64,000 nucleotides of DNA from Ichthyophis bannanicus (Eukaryota; Chordata; Amphibia; Gymnophiona; Ichthyophiidae), in NCBI GenBank assembly GCA_033557465.1, contig CM066032.1:58998955-59062954 (forward strand). The letters are read 5' to 3'. Position 1 is the first letter of the stretch. Each line of letters opens with the position of its first letter. Both the position numbers and the translations under genes were made by a program. Below the pieces are notes generated by a model. It was not told where the DNA came from. It saw only the letters and a program-made list of their open reading frames with translations, and ran no database searches. This document shows, piece by piece, positions 40,315-50,955 of the stretch.

Positions 40315-41175
40315 GAGAGCCTACCTGTTTCGGAGACAGACGCGGCAAGGGTTTCTGTGCCGCGGGAGCAGCTGGCAGGTGCCTGGAGGCCCTGCCCGGA
40401 TTTGGCCAGGCAGTGGGAGGGTCGCCCTCGGCTGAGGAGGACCCCTTCTCCGATCCTCCATTTCTTCTGGCGGCTGCAGGTGGTCATTGGAGAGCCTACC
40501 TGTTTCGGAGACAGACGCGGCAAGGGTTTCTGTGCCGCGGGAGCAGCTGGCAGGTGCCTGGAGGCCCTGCCCGGATTCGGCCAGGCAGTGGGAGGGTCGC
40601 CCTCGGCTGAGGAGGACCCCTTCTCCGATCCTCCATTTCTTCCGGTGGCTGCAGGTGGTCATTGGAGAGCCTACCTGTTTCGGAGACAGACGCGGCAAGG
40701 GTTTCTGTGCCACGGGAGCAGCTGGCAGGTGCCTGGAGGCCCTGCCCGGATTCGGCCAGGCAGTGGGAGGGTCGCCCTCGGCTGAGGAGGACCCCTTCTC
40801 CGATCCTCCATTTCTTCCGGCGGCTGCAGGTGGTCATTGGAGAGCCTACCTGTTTCGGAGACAGACGCGGCAAGGGTTTCTGTGCCGCGGGAGCAGCTGG
40901 CAGGTGCCTGGAGGCCCTGCCCGGATTCGGCCAGGCAGTGGGAGGGTCGCCCTCGGCTGAGGAGGACCCCTTCTCCGATCCTCCATTTCTTCCGGCGGCT
41001 GCAGGTGGTCATTGGAGAGCCTACCTGTTTCGGAGACAGACGCGGCAAGGGTTTCTGTGCCGCGGGAGCAGCTGGCAGGTGCCTGGAGGCCCTGCCCGGA
41101 TTCGGCCAGGCAGTGGGAGGGTCGCCCTCGGCTGAGGAGGACCCCTTCTCCGATCCTCCATTTCTTTCGGCGGCT
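40315..41175 (+). repeat. Five tandem 175-bp 5' units
   Basis: Units begin at 40315, 40490, 40665, 40840 and 41015 (GAGCCTACCTGTTTCGG); the last is about 160 bp. They are nearly identical, differing at a few bases, and about 65 percent G+C with many CpG. Such monomers act as promoters in mouse L1 5' UTRs; the same role here is inference. Because 175 is not a multiple of three, overlapping open frames arise by chance. Confidence 0.92.
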
Positions 41176-41300
41176 TCTTCACGCGGCCGCGTGTCGCGGC
41201 CCGCGTGGCGTGACCTAAGGGGCGTGGTACAAGGGGCAGGACACGCCCCTTTGGCGCCCCTTCAGCGCAACTGAGAAGCTGAGGCTGGTTGTTTTGCGTC

Positions 41301-42440
41301 ATGGGCAAATGCAAAGGTAAAGCTGTGAAATCTGGTGAGAAGGTGTTAGTAGAGAAAATTGTAGGGCCCATGGACAAACACCTAGTCTCCCAGCTATCTG
41401 CTGTATCGTCACCTGAGGGAGCTTCGTTAAGCCCCCGTTTCAGGACACCGCCTCTTCCTCCTTTGCCTTCTCTGTCATCAACGAAAATAGAATCACCGTT
41501 GGAGCATATTACACCTATCCCACGACCGGTTCTTCCGGGGAAGCCAGAGGAAATCCCACAGAGTTCTGATCCTGGCTCTGGTGAGGTAACTCTAAAGGAT
41601 ATTTGGACTGCTATCAATGGCATTGATAAGCGTTTAACAGCTACAGTATCCTCTCTCTGTATGTTTACCTCTGAAGCGGTTTGTAAAATGCAAAGCACTG
41701 ATAAACAATTGGGTGCCATAACTAATGCTTTGGCTAAGACTGAATCTCAACTCCAAATTTGTTCAGATAATAGTTATGCCTTGATACGGGATTTTTCCTC
41801 CCTTAATTATCGATTGGAGATGCTTGAGAATCAGTCTAGAGCCAAAAACTACGTTTCCTTAACTTTCCTGTCACCCATTTGCTGTCTCCTGTTATATTGC
41901 TTAAGAAATATTTTACTGAAGTATTGAAATTGGATGGTAGTATTGAGGCTATTTATTTATATTATTTGCCTACTCGGTCTGCCTCCTCTGATGTTCAGGG
42001 TGAGGTTGTTTCCTCTTCCCCTTTAGATGACACTGCTGGGCGGGATTTAACTGCCTTCTTAGAAGACTCCGCAGATACTATTTCCAAGCGTAGCACTTTA
42101 GTTGCTACCTTTGGCTCTGAGCTCATTAAATTAACCGTTCTTCGTGCTTATTTTAAGTACAGGGAATCCCTTTTTTGTGGCCAAAAGCTGCAGGTTTTCC
42201 CGGATGTGAGCAGGGCTACTCAGGCCCGGCGTAGGCAGTTTTTGCTGTTAAAATTATCTGTTTTTGGCTATAGGTGCATGCTTCTACTTAAAATTTCCTT
42301 GTAGATGTATAGTTACTCTTGAGGGTCAGTCTTCTGTGTTTACGGATGTGTCCCAACTTAAATCTTTTTTGAATCAGAAAAAGGTAAAGGAAGTTGGCAG
42401 TGAGATTTCTGTCTCCCAACAGTGGAGTTTTGTATACTTC
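41301..42440 (+). pseudogene. L1-type ORF1 protein, copy 2
   Basis: ATG at 41301 begins MGKCKGKAVKSGEKVLVEKI. GPMDKHLVSQL parallels copy 1. A proline-rich stretch precedes VTLKDIWTAINGIDKRLTAT. The coiled coil extends through TDKQLGAITNALAKTESQLQ to LNYRLEMLENQSRAKNY. A frameshift near 41860 leads to LSPVILLKKYFTEVLKLDGS of the RRM. FLEDSADTISKRSTLVATF and LQVFPDVSRATQARRRQFLL follow, then after another shift the C-terminal domain with QSSVFTDVSQLKSFLNQKKV. Only two shifts separate it from a full ORF1p, so it is quite young. Confidence 0.85.
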
Positions 42441-42620
42441 TGATTTCCTTATCATGTATTGCATAAATTGGTAGTGTGTTCTTCCTTGATGTGGTTTTTG
42501 TTATGTGGTATATTCTTTTTCTTGAATATTGTAAATTGTATGGGTGTTAACTTTATTCTTTATTGTTTGTTGTAATTCAGGAAATCATAAATAAAAACAC
42601 TAAAAAAAAAAAAAAAAAAA

Positions 42621-42635
42621 GAAACGTTCAAGATG
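42621..42635. repeat. 15-bp target-site duplication, right copy
   Basis: Identical to 40300-40314; DIRS 2 RT text continues from here. Confidence 0.92.
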
Positions 42636-43887
42636 ATCTTGCTGGGGACACTGCTCCCATACCTTCTCAAGGATGACTGGCTATGCTTCTTGGATCTCAA
42701 GGATGCATACACACACATCCCGATCCATCCAGGGCACAGAAAATACCTCTGGTTCATGATGGGGTGCCAGCACTATCAGCATCAGGTTACCTTTAAGCTG
42801 GCATCAGCACCGCGGGTCTTCACCAAGTGTCTTGCAGTTCTGGCTGCATACCCTCGCACAATGGGAATCTTCATCTTCCGTTATCTAGAAGAAAGGCCCA
42901 ATCATCTAGATATGGGAAGATGAAGACTCTGAAGGACTACCAAAATGGACTGCTACAACTGGAAGTAGATCTATACTTGTGAGTATAATCTTCTGGAATA
43001 AACGCTAAAACTTGGGATAAAAGGGACTTCTTGAGGATAAAGTTGATAAATCTGTGTATTTTAGAATTCAGTGTTTTTCCTGAGTCAGTCAGGTCTTAGT
43101 ACCACCAGTGAACTTTGTATTTAAGTCAAAGCAGAGTATAGTATAGCTTAGCATAGAACATAAAATAAAAGTAAATAGACTTTAAAATAAAATTCTTTCT
43201 AGATAGCTTTTTAAATCATATCAGAGTATAGCTTAACCTAGAAAGTAAAATAGGGCAAATAGTTACTGAAATAAATTTGTTTCTAGTGAACTGTTTTACT
43301 TAAATCAAATAAGAATATAGCTTAGCATACAAGTAGAATAGTCTCTGAATAGAAATAAAAATAAACTTGTTTCTAGAGACCTTTACAAAGTGCCCTTCCA
43401 ATTAGGAGGCAAAAGATCTGTGAAGTTATCTTAAATAGGTGTTTAAGGCAAGTGACAGATCAAAGGGGCAATTTAAAAGGCCCCTTCTATCAAAACAATG
43501 GCTATGTGAATCACCCAGGAAATTGGTAGGATTTTACCTTGGAAGCAAAGGACAGGGAATTGTGTAGCAGCCAACTTTTAATAAGTCTTGTTTCCCTCCC
43601 TCCGTTCCAGATTCCCACCCACCCCTGGGATAATTGTAGCTTTATAGGTGCTTAAACCTCTTAAAGGGAAAGAGGTGCCCATATTCGCACTCAAGTGCAG
43701 CTGTTTATCCTCATCAGACATACATTAAGGACTTCAGATTAATTAATCTCGAGGTGAACAAAGTCCATTAAACGTATTAGGTACAGTTTTATTAGTATAA
43801 GTATCCCCAGCAAACCTAAGTAAGTAAACAACTTAAATACCTAAACAAACCTTAAAACTAAGATTCAGACAACAGTCCAGTGGCAAG

Positions 43888-44765
43888 ATGGGGGCTTTCC
43901 AGCATTTTGCATTGAGTGTCACATGTATGATTTTCTCCCAGTTGGTGAAGGGTCTTACATGTGCACTAGGTGCAAGGAACTCTTTGCTCTCAGGGAATGA
44001 GTCTGATCTATGGAGGCTAGAGTAGCAGACTTAGAGGACATAAGGAAGACAGAGAGGTACATAGACGAGACCTACAGGGATGTAGTACTGAAGTCCCACC
44101 TTCAGTCTGGCAGCATTCCTGTTGTCATGGAGGAGAGAGGTCACGTTACAGGAGAGCAACACCCTGGTGTGTCAGGAAGTGATCCTGTAGCTAGGACCTG
44201 TCCTCCAGGTGATATAAAACCCTCTCACACTGAGGAGGTTTCTCCAGGGCCATGAGGGAAGGGTTAGGACAAGCATTATAGTTGGTGATTCGATCATTAA
44301 GCATGTAGATAGCTGGGTGGCTGGTAGACATGAGGATTGCCTGGTAACATGCCTGCCTGGTACGAAGGTAGTGGACCTCATGCACCACCTAGACAAGGTC
44401 TTAGATAGTGCTGGGGAGGAGTCTGCTGTCTTGGTACATCTTGGTACCAATGACATAGGAAAGTGTGGTAGGGAGATTCTGGTGTTCAAATTTAGGCTTT
44501 TAGGTAGGAAGTTGAATCCAGAATTTGCATTATCCAAAATGCTTCCCATTCCACCTACAGGACCCAAAAGGCAGGCAGATCTCTGGTGTATCAATGTGTG
44601 GATGAGACGATGGTGCAAGGAAGAGGGTTTTGGATTTGTTAGGAAATGGGCAACATTCTGGAGCAAGGAAGGGCTTTTCTGAAGGGATGGGCTCCACCTT
44701 ATCCAGGATGAAACCAGGCTGCTGGTATTAACCTTTAAAAAGGAGGTAGAGCAGCTTTTAAACTA
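43888..44765 (+). pseudogene. CR1 ORF1: zinc knuckle, coiled coil and SGNH esterase domain
   Basis: After one frameshift the N-terminus reads GFPAFCIECHMYDFLPV and SYMCTRCKELFALRE, two CxxC pairs that would bind zinc. A charged helix follows (MEARVADLEDIRKTERYIDE). The esterase domain contains VGDSIIKHVD at 44281-44310 (nucleophile serine), LGTNDIG at 44440-44460 and DGLHL at 44686-44700 (Asp-His pair). Thus all blocks of the SGNH hydrolase fold are visible. Breaks: two stops near 43998-44005, one after VSPGP at 44253, and a TGA in GLF-RDGLHL that looks like a decayed CGA. CR1 ORF1 esterases are known and are thought to help the RNP or membrane contact. Confidence 0.82.
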
Positions 44766-44959
44766 GATAATAGGGGAAAGCTGACAGTCGCCCATGATTC
44801 AGAACAATGTATTCTTGAAGGATATTAGCAAAAGATTGAAGTTAGGACATATTGACAGAGAGGTTCCAATAAAGACAAAAGTATCCCAAATGCCCTTAAC
44901 TACAGAGCAGACAGAGCTTAAAGACTCCAAATTACACCTGCCTACCGATAACGAGATTA

Positions 44960-45720
44960 ATATGAATAAAAGCCTCTAAAATCTTGTATGCAAATGCTAG
45001 AAGTCTAAAAAATAAGATGGGAGAGATAGAATATATAACACTGAATGAGAGGTTAGATATGATTGGTATCTCAGAGACATGGTGGAAGGAGGACAGTCAG
45101 TGGGACACTGCGATACCTGGGTACAAACTATATCATAACGATAGAGCAGATCAAATTGGTGGAGGGGTTGCGCTCTATGTTAGAGAGGGCATTAAGACAG
45201 AAATAATTAAAGTTTTGCAGGAAACAAAACACACTGTAGAATCTCTGTGGATTGAAATTCCATATAAAAAGGGAAGGCGATGACAGTGTGGTGTACTATC
45301 AACCGCCTGGCCAGAATGAACAAATGGTTGATGAAATGCTCAAAGAAATCAGGGAAGCTAGCAAAAGTATAGCACAGTACCAATAATGGGTGATTTCAAT
45401 TACCCCAGTATCAACTGGGTCAATATCATGGCAGGACATGTTAGGGAAATAAAGTTTCTAGATGAAATAAATGACTGCTTCTTGGAGCAGCTGGTTCATG
45501 AAGCAACCAGAGGAGAAGCCATTTTGGACCTAGCCCTTAGTGGAACACAAGATCTGGTGCAAGAGATAAGGGTGTTGGAGCCACTTGGCAATATGAATAA
45601 TAGCATGATTGTATTTGATTTAATAAATGGAGGAAGGATGGCAAGGAAATCCACAGAACTACCTTTTAACTTTCAAAAGGGAAACTATAATAAAATGAGG
45701 AAAATAATTTAAAAAACTAA
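44960..45720 (+). pseudogene. CR1 ORF2 endonuclease domain
   Basis: An apurinic-type endonuclease: LYANARSLKNKMGEIEYITL-like start at 44984 (here MYANARSLKNKMGEI), then MIGISETWWKEDSQWD, GGGVALYVREGIKTEII and, after a shift, MGDFNYPSINWVN (catalytic GDFN). RGEAILDLALSGTQDLV and the place of the SDH box, here NNSMIVFDL, follow. It nicks target DNA for priming. A frameshift near 45285 and the changed SDH box disable it. Confidence 0.82.
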
Positions 45721-46401
45721 AAGGAGCAGTTGCAAAGGTTACATCAAGCATGGGTGTTGTTTTAAAATACTATCTTGAAAGCCCACACCAGCTGTATTCC
45801 ACACTTTAAGAAAAGTGGAAGGAAGTCCAAAAAACTGCCAGCATGGTTTCCAGGTGAGATCAGAGAGACTGTTGTTGCCAAAAAAACATCTTTCAGGAAA
45901 TGAAAAAAGGAGTTAAATAACAAAAACTGGAAACAACATAAGCATGGCAAGTTAGATGCAAGGCATTGATAAGGCAGGCAAAGAGAAAATTTGGAAAGAA
46001 GCTAGCTGTGGAAGGAAAAACACATAATAAATACTTTTTCAAGTACATTCATAGAAAAAAAGCTGTGAGAGAGTCAGTTAGACCATTAGATGACAGAGGG
46101 TTAAAAGGGGAACTAAGAGGGGACAAGGGCATAGTGGAGAGACTGAATGAATTATTTGCTTTGGTCTTTACAGAGGAAGATGTAGGGATATTACCCATGA
46201 CTGAAATGGTATTTAAAGGTGATGCCACAGAAGAAATGAAAGAAATATCGATACACTGGGAAGATGTATTACAACTATTTGATAAACTGAAGAGTAAAAA
46301 GTCACCTGGACCGGATGGTATACATCCAAGGATGTTGAAAGAACTGAAATATGAGATTGCAAACCTACTATTAGTAATCTGTGAACTATCCTTAAAATTA
46401 T

Positions 46402-46690
46402 TTTATTTATTTATTTAACATTTTTTTAAATTCCAACTCCTACACTTGTCCTACTCACCACACACAGCCACTGTAAATATTTATTGTAAATAGTTTGACG
46501 ATTGTTCTACTTTAATACCTTACAAAGTTAAATTTTATTGTTCAATGTAAATAGTTGAATTCTACTGTTCAATGTAAATGTATACAGATGTGTACAATAC
46601 TGTTAAACTGTTACATGTAAACTGCCCTTGATCTCTGGAAGGGGCGGTATAGAAGAAAATAGTTAAATAAAAAATAAATAAATAAATAAA
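46402..46690 (+). mobile_element. L2-type 3' tail, plus strand
   Basis: After a short TTTATTTATTTA, the plus strand carries GTTCAATGTAAATAG repeats, GTAAACTGCCCTTGATCTCT, GGAAGGGGCGGTATAG and AAATAAATAAATAAA, a complete L2-type 3' UTR. It meets the oppositely oriented L2 tail at 46690, giving an inverted tail-to-tail pair. Confidence 0.72.
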
Positions 46691-49549
46691 ATATACCGCC
46701 TTTCAGATTCTCAAGGCGGTTTACAGAGAAGATAACTTTGCTTACATGGAACTTTTCAGAACTATTTACAATGTCCATTAACAACAGCGTATACAGTAAC
46801 TGGTAACATTTTAACTATGTACATGGGAGCTTAAGCTCAACCGGGGTATAGGATTTTAGCAATTGTCTTTATGCTGTAATAGCTGGGGTAATTACTTGAG
46901 TGGTTTGGTATTGAAGTGCTCAGTAAACAGATTTGTTTTGAAGTATTTCCTGAAGTCTGCAATGCCATTGGTTGCTCTGAGCTGGTGTGGAAGGGAGCTC
47001 CATAGGGATGGTAAGTAGAGTTTGAACACTCTGTGTAGTGCATTCTGGGAGGGGCCTGTAGGTATCATCGAGGTTGCAAGGGAGTTTTGGTGCTGTGTCC
47101 TCCTTGATCTGTTGTCTGGGATTCTTCTGATTAGGTTTTCTAAGCAGCTGGCAGATTGATTGTGCAGAATTTTGAATGCCATCATTATTGCCTTATATTT
47201 TATGCGTGAACTTAAGGGGAGCCAATGGAGAGATTCGAATATGGGGGTGATGTGTGCATGTTTATTAGTTCTGGTGATTAGTCGTGCTGCTGCGTTTTGT
47301 GCCAGTTCTAAGACATGGATTGAGCATTTGTGTAAGCCACGTAGAATTAGATTGCAATTATCGAGGTGCAGTGTGATTAATGCCTGACATACGGATCGGA
47401 AGTGGTTGTGCTCCAGTAAAGGTCAGAGGTTTTGCAGGAACTTCACTTTGTAATATACTTTTGTGGTTGTTTTGCTGATGTGGGATTGGAAAGTGAGTCT
47501 CTGATCAAGGTATATTCCTAGGTATTTTACCTCACTCTTTACCGGGATTGATCTGTTTCCTATTGGTAGGATGTCAGGTGGGTTAAATGTGATGTCTGTT
47601 GTGATTATGAGGGCCTCTGATTTCTTGTAGTTGATTTCCAGATTGCATTGTGATGGCCATTTGGTGGCTGCTGTCATGCAGGCTTAGATTGCAGAGTAGT
47701 CTGGATTCTTTATGTTTAGGATGGAGTATATCATTAAATCATCCGCGTATAGGTGGTAGTGGATGTTATGTTGCTGTAATATTTTGCATACTGGCTGTAT
47801 GTACAGGTTGAAGAGGAGAGCCGAGAGTGCAGAGCCTTGTGGAAGACCTTGTTTTAGTGGGAAAGATCTGGATGTATTGGATTTTATCTTGACTTGTGAT
47901 CTTCTATTGGATAAATATGAGTGAAACCAAGCAAGCGGTGTGTCTCTTACTCCTATTCGCTTAATCTTTCTAGCAGTGTGGAGTGAATTATAGAATTAAA
48001 GACAGATGTTATGTCTATGAAGATTAGGATAAAGCCTTTCCTGATGTCTTCGATTCCTTTGAGTACAGTGTTCAGAAGGGATGTTAATAAAGTTTCTACT
48101 CTGTGACGCTCTCGGAACCCATGTTGTTGCGGGTCGAGTGGGGAAGTAGCATCAACGTGGTCTTGTAGTTGGCGTTGGAAGTCTTTTCAATTAATTTGGA
48201 TAAGAGCAATATGCTGGATATGGGGCGATATGAGGCAGGAGACTTTGGGTCCAGAGTGTTGCTCTTCAGTAGTGGTCTTATGGAAGAGATTTTCAGTGGC
48301 GATGGCAGGATCCCTTGTGAGAAGGATAAGTTTATTATTTTGCATAGTGAAGGAGCTAATTCTTGAGCCACTGATTTTATCCAAAGGTTTGGACATGGAT
48401 CTAGGGGGGAAGTGGACGTGTTCAAGGATTTCAGGAGATTGGTGCATAGGTCTTCGGAGATATAGTAAAAATATGTCCCTATGTTTGGTTGGTTTGGATC
48501 AGTTGGAGAGATAAGTTGACCCGTGGGCAAGATCGTTTGTTCCTGAGATAGGATGCAAAGGTCTCAGGAGTTAAAGCATCTATGTCTTGGCTTTGTGGGG
48601 CTCTTGATAGGTCCTTGAATATGGAGAAGAGCTCTCTAGGTCGGTTTAGAGATTTCATGATGATGTTAGTGTTGTGTTGCCTTTTGCGGTTAAGGATTAA
48701 TTCATTGTACTATCGCTGTTTTGACAAGTATTCTTGTTGATCTGGTTGTGCTTTGGTTCTCCTCCATCTTCTTTCAAGTCTTCTCAAGGTGGTCTTTGCC
48801 TGTTTGATTTCCAAAGAGTATCATGGTGCTTTATTTTTCCGTTTGGAGGTTCTTGGGTTTGATGGCGCAGAGGCAGATAATGTAAAGGTGTTGTTCCAGT
48901 TCTCTGTCAGTGAGGGGAGGTCTGTTGAGGTGATTTCCATCTTGGGGATTGCTTGATTTATTATTGCGTCTTTATTGAATTGATTGAAGCGTCTGTAGAA
49001 GTTTGGGTTGTGGTGTCTAGGGTGCAGGGGGTCAAGGGGTAGGTTAAATGATATCAGGTAGTGATCCGACCATGGCTTACTTGATATGATATGTAAGAGT
49101 CAGGTGATTGGAGGATGGTGGGTAAAAAGATCAGGTCCAGTGTGTTTCCTCTAATGTGGGTCTGTGTAGAGACGATCTGTGAGAGCTCCAGTGAGGATAG
49201 GGTTTCAAGGAATGCTGAGACGTCAGCTGAGGTTAGGGAATTCAGATTGAAGTCACCTAAGCTTATTGGTAGTTTGCCCTTGTTAGATTGGCTGGGGGCC
49301 ATCTCAATTATGGTTGAGAGGTCATCAATGTTAGATGAAGGAGCTCTGTATATTAGATATATTAGCAGTTCTTTGCTTTCCAGGGTTAGGGAGTTGAGGG
49401 TGGGAGTGGAAAGACTGCTAACAGGCTTGAGGTTTAGTTGTTTGTTTACCAGGATGAGAGAACCCTCTCTTCTGCGTCCCGGTCTGGTAGATTGGTGTGC
49501 ATCCATGTGAGTTGGGGTGAGTTGGTTTAACAGGATGGTATCCATATTG
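46690..49549 (-). mobile_element. L2-like LINE, 5'-truncated, nested in CR1
   Basis: Minus strand from 49549: endonuclease text, RT and C-terminus, then a 3' UTR with ACCGCCTTGAGAATCTGAAA and tail at 46690. It is inserted in the CR1 ORF2 between LSLKLF and VIPEDWRM. Confidence 0.83.
46892..49545 (-). pseudogene. L2-like LINE protein, interrupted frame
   Basis: Endonuclease end: TILLNQLTPTHMDAHQ, LLIYLIYRAPSSNIDD, ISLGDFNLNSLTSADVS, SQIVSTQTHIRGNTLDLIF. RT: ILPSPLKISSIRPLLKSNTL, SPASYRPISSILLLSKLIEK, a damaged ISAAFD region, QQGLP-type pocket and YADD region near 47735-47745. Then LEINYKKSEALIITTDITFN, VKYLGIYLDQRLTFQSHIS and LWSSLPHQLRATNG followed by FRKYFKTNLFTEHFN. At least six stops or shifts. 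Confidence 0.8.
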
Positions 49550-50955
49550 AGCCATCTGTAATACCTGAAGATTGGAGGATGGCCAATGTAACGCCAATTT
49601 TTAAAAATGGTTCCAGGGATGATCTGGGAAAGTACAAACCGGTGAGTCTGACTTCAGTACTGGGAAAAATGGTAGAAACCATTATAAAGAACAAAATTAC
49701 TGAACATATAGATAATCATGGCTTAATGAGAGACAGTCAACATGGCTTTAGCCAAGAAAGGTCTTGTCTTACTAATTTGCTATGTTTTTTTGAAGGTGTG
49801 AATAAATAGGTAGACAAAAGTGAGTCGGTTGATGTAGTGTATCTGGATTTTCAGAAAACCTTTGAGAAGGTCCCTCATGAGAGACTCTTGGTGAAATAAA
49901 AAGTCATGGGATAGGAGGCAGTGTACTAATGTGGATCAGGAACTGGTTAAAATATAGAAAGCAGAGGATAGGGCTATATGACCAATTTTCCCAATGGAGA
50001 AAGGTGAATAGTGGAGTTCCCCAGGGATCTGTGCTGGGTCCGCTGTTTTTTAACATATTCAAAAATGACCTGGAAATGGGAATAACGAGTGACGTAATCA
50101 AATTTGAAAAATACACAAAATTATTCAAAGTTGTTAAAACCCAAGGGGATTGTGAAAAATTGCAAGAGGGCCTTGATAAATTCAAAGACTATGTTCAAAT
50201 GGCAGATGAAATTTAATATGGACAAGTGTAAAGTTATGCAAATAGAAATAGAAAGCAAATAGAATGCTAGGCATCAGAAGGAAAGGAATGGAGAACAAAA
50301 CAAAGGACATTATAATGCCTCTGCATCCTTCCATGGTGCGACCGCACCTTGAATATTGTGTGCAATTCTGGTCCCTGTATCTTAAAAAGGATATAGCGTT
50401 ATTAGAAAAGGTACAGCGAAAAGCCACAAAAATGGTAAAGGGGATGGAAGGATACCTCTGTGAGGAGAGGCTAAAAAGGTTAGGGCTCTTCAACCTGGAA
50501 AAGAGAAAGCTAAGGGGAGATATGATAGAGGTCTATAAATTAATGAATGGAGTGAAATGGGTAAATGTAGATCGATTGTTTACACCATCAAAATATAGAA
50601 AGACTAGAGGACATGCAATGAAGCTACAGTGTAACCTATTTAAGACTTATATGAGAAAATATTTATTTTCACTCTATGCGTAATAAAACTCTGGAATTCG
50701 TTACCGGAGGATGTAGTAAAAGCTGTCAATGTAGCTGGATTTAAAAAATGTTTGGACAAGTTCCTGGAGGAAATGGCCATAAACCATTATTAAAGGGGAC
50801 CTGGGAAATCCACTGCTTGCCCCTGTACAAGCATTGTGGAACCTGACTCTTCTGGGGAAACTGCTAAGGTACTTGTGGCCAAGATTGGCCACTGTTGGAA
50901 ACAGGATACTGGGTTTGATGGACCTTGGTCTGACCCAGGATGGCATAACTTATGT

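Larger units (their letters stand above)
40315..42620 (+). mobile_element. ORF1-only L1-type (half-L1-like) element, copy 2, complete
   Basis: Left to right: five tandem 175-bp units (40315-41175), a G+C-rich leader (41176-41300), L1-type ORF1 (41301-42440), a 3' UTR of about 160 bp, AATAAA at 42589 and a poly(A) of about 19. The 15-bp TSD is exact at both ends. ORF2 is absent. Copy 1 at 23582-25302 has the same design and related protein but very different sequence in its 5' repeats, so the ORF1-only form has amplified as a lineage rather than by one deletion. Confidence 0.9.
39650..42915 (+). pseudogene. DIRS 2 reverse transcriptase, N-terminal half
   Basis: The start region reads HFAHWWSLITLVHEPGYC. 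After the SINE (39886-40188) comes GLYSMYFLVPKKTGGFQANL and DL, then HWFLVLETFK. The ORF1-only element (40315-42620) interrupts there, and RT resumes ILLGTLLPYLLKDDWLCFLD, LKDAYTHIPIHPGHRKYLWF and SAPRVFTKCLAVLAAYPRT. The catalytic box is YLEE at 42882-42893 instead of YLDD, so both aspartates are lost. The CR1 beginning near 42919 ends this part. Confidence 0.8.
45780..50750 (+). pseudogene. CR1 ORF2 reverse transcriptase, split by L2 copies
   Basis: The first part (45966-46400) reads RGLKGELRGDKGIVERLNEL, then KLKSKKSPGPDGIHPRMLKE. After the L2 block it resumes VIPEDWRMANVTPIFKNGSR, YKPVSLTSVLGKMVETIIKN and QHGFSQERSCLTNLLCFFEG. VVYLDFQKTFEKVPHERLL and [20 protein letters not shown] precede the catalytic box. 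The box is degraded to FEKYTKLFK near 50102-50128, in place of FADDTKLFK. The C-terminal part (50264-50683) is open for 139 codons. Several stops are present elsewhere. Confidence 0.83.
42919..50955 (+). mobile_element. CR1 LINE, near full length, with nested L2 insertions
   Basis: 5' UTR (42919-43885), ORF1 (43888-44765), ORF2 endonuclease (44960-45720), linker and RT start (45780-46400), then L2-type insertions (46402-49549). RT and C-terminus follow (49550-50750). The 3' UTR ends TGACCCAGGATGGCATAACT then TATGTTCTTA at 50955. It interrupts DIRS 2 RT just after its YLEE box. It is the only CR1 here with a 5' UTR and ORF1. Confidence 0.88.

Noticed and set aside
40294..41274. Several overlapping open frames of 125-163 codons on both strands
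   Set aside because: They repeat with a 175-bp step and lie in the tandem 5' units of the ORF1-only element. High G+C and few stop triplets produce them; no family similarity.
44255..44765. Host esterase/lipase gene
   Set aside because: The SGNH domain is preceded by the CR1 zinc knuckle and followed directly by CR1 ORF2, so it is ORF1 of the retrotransposon.
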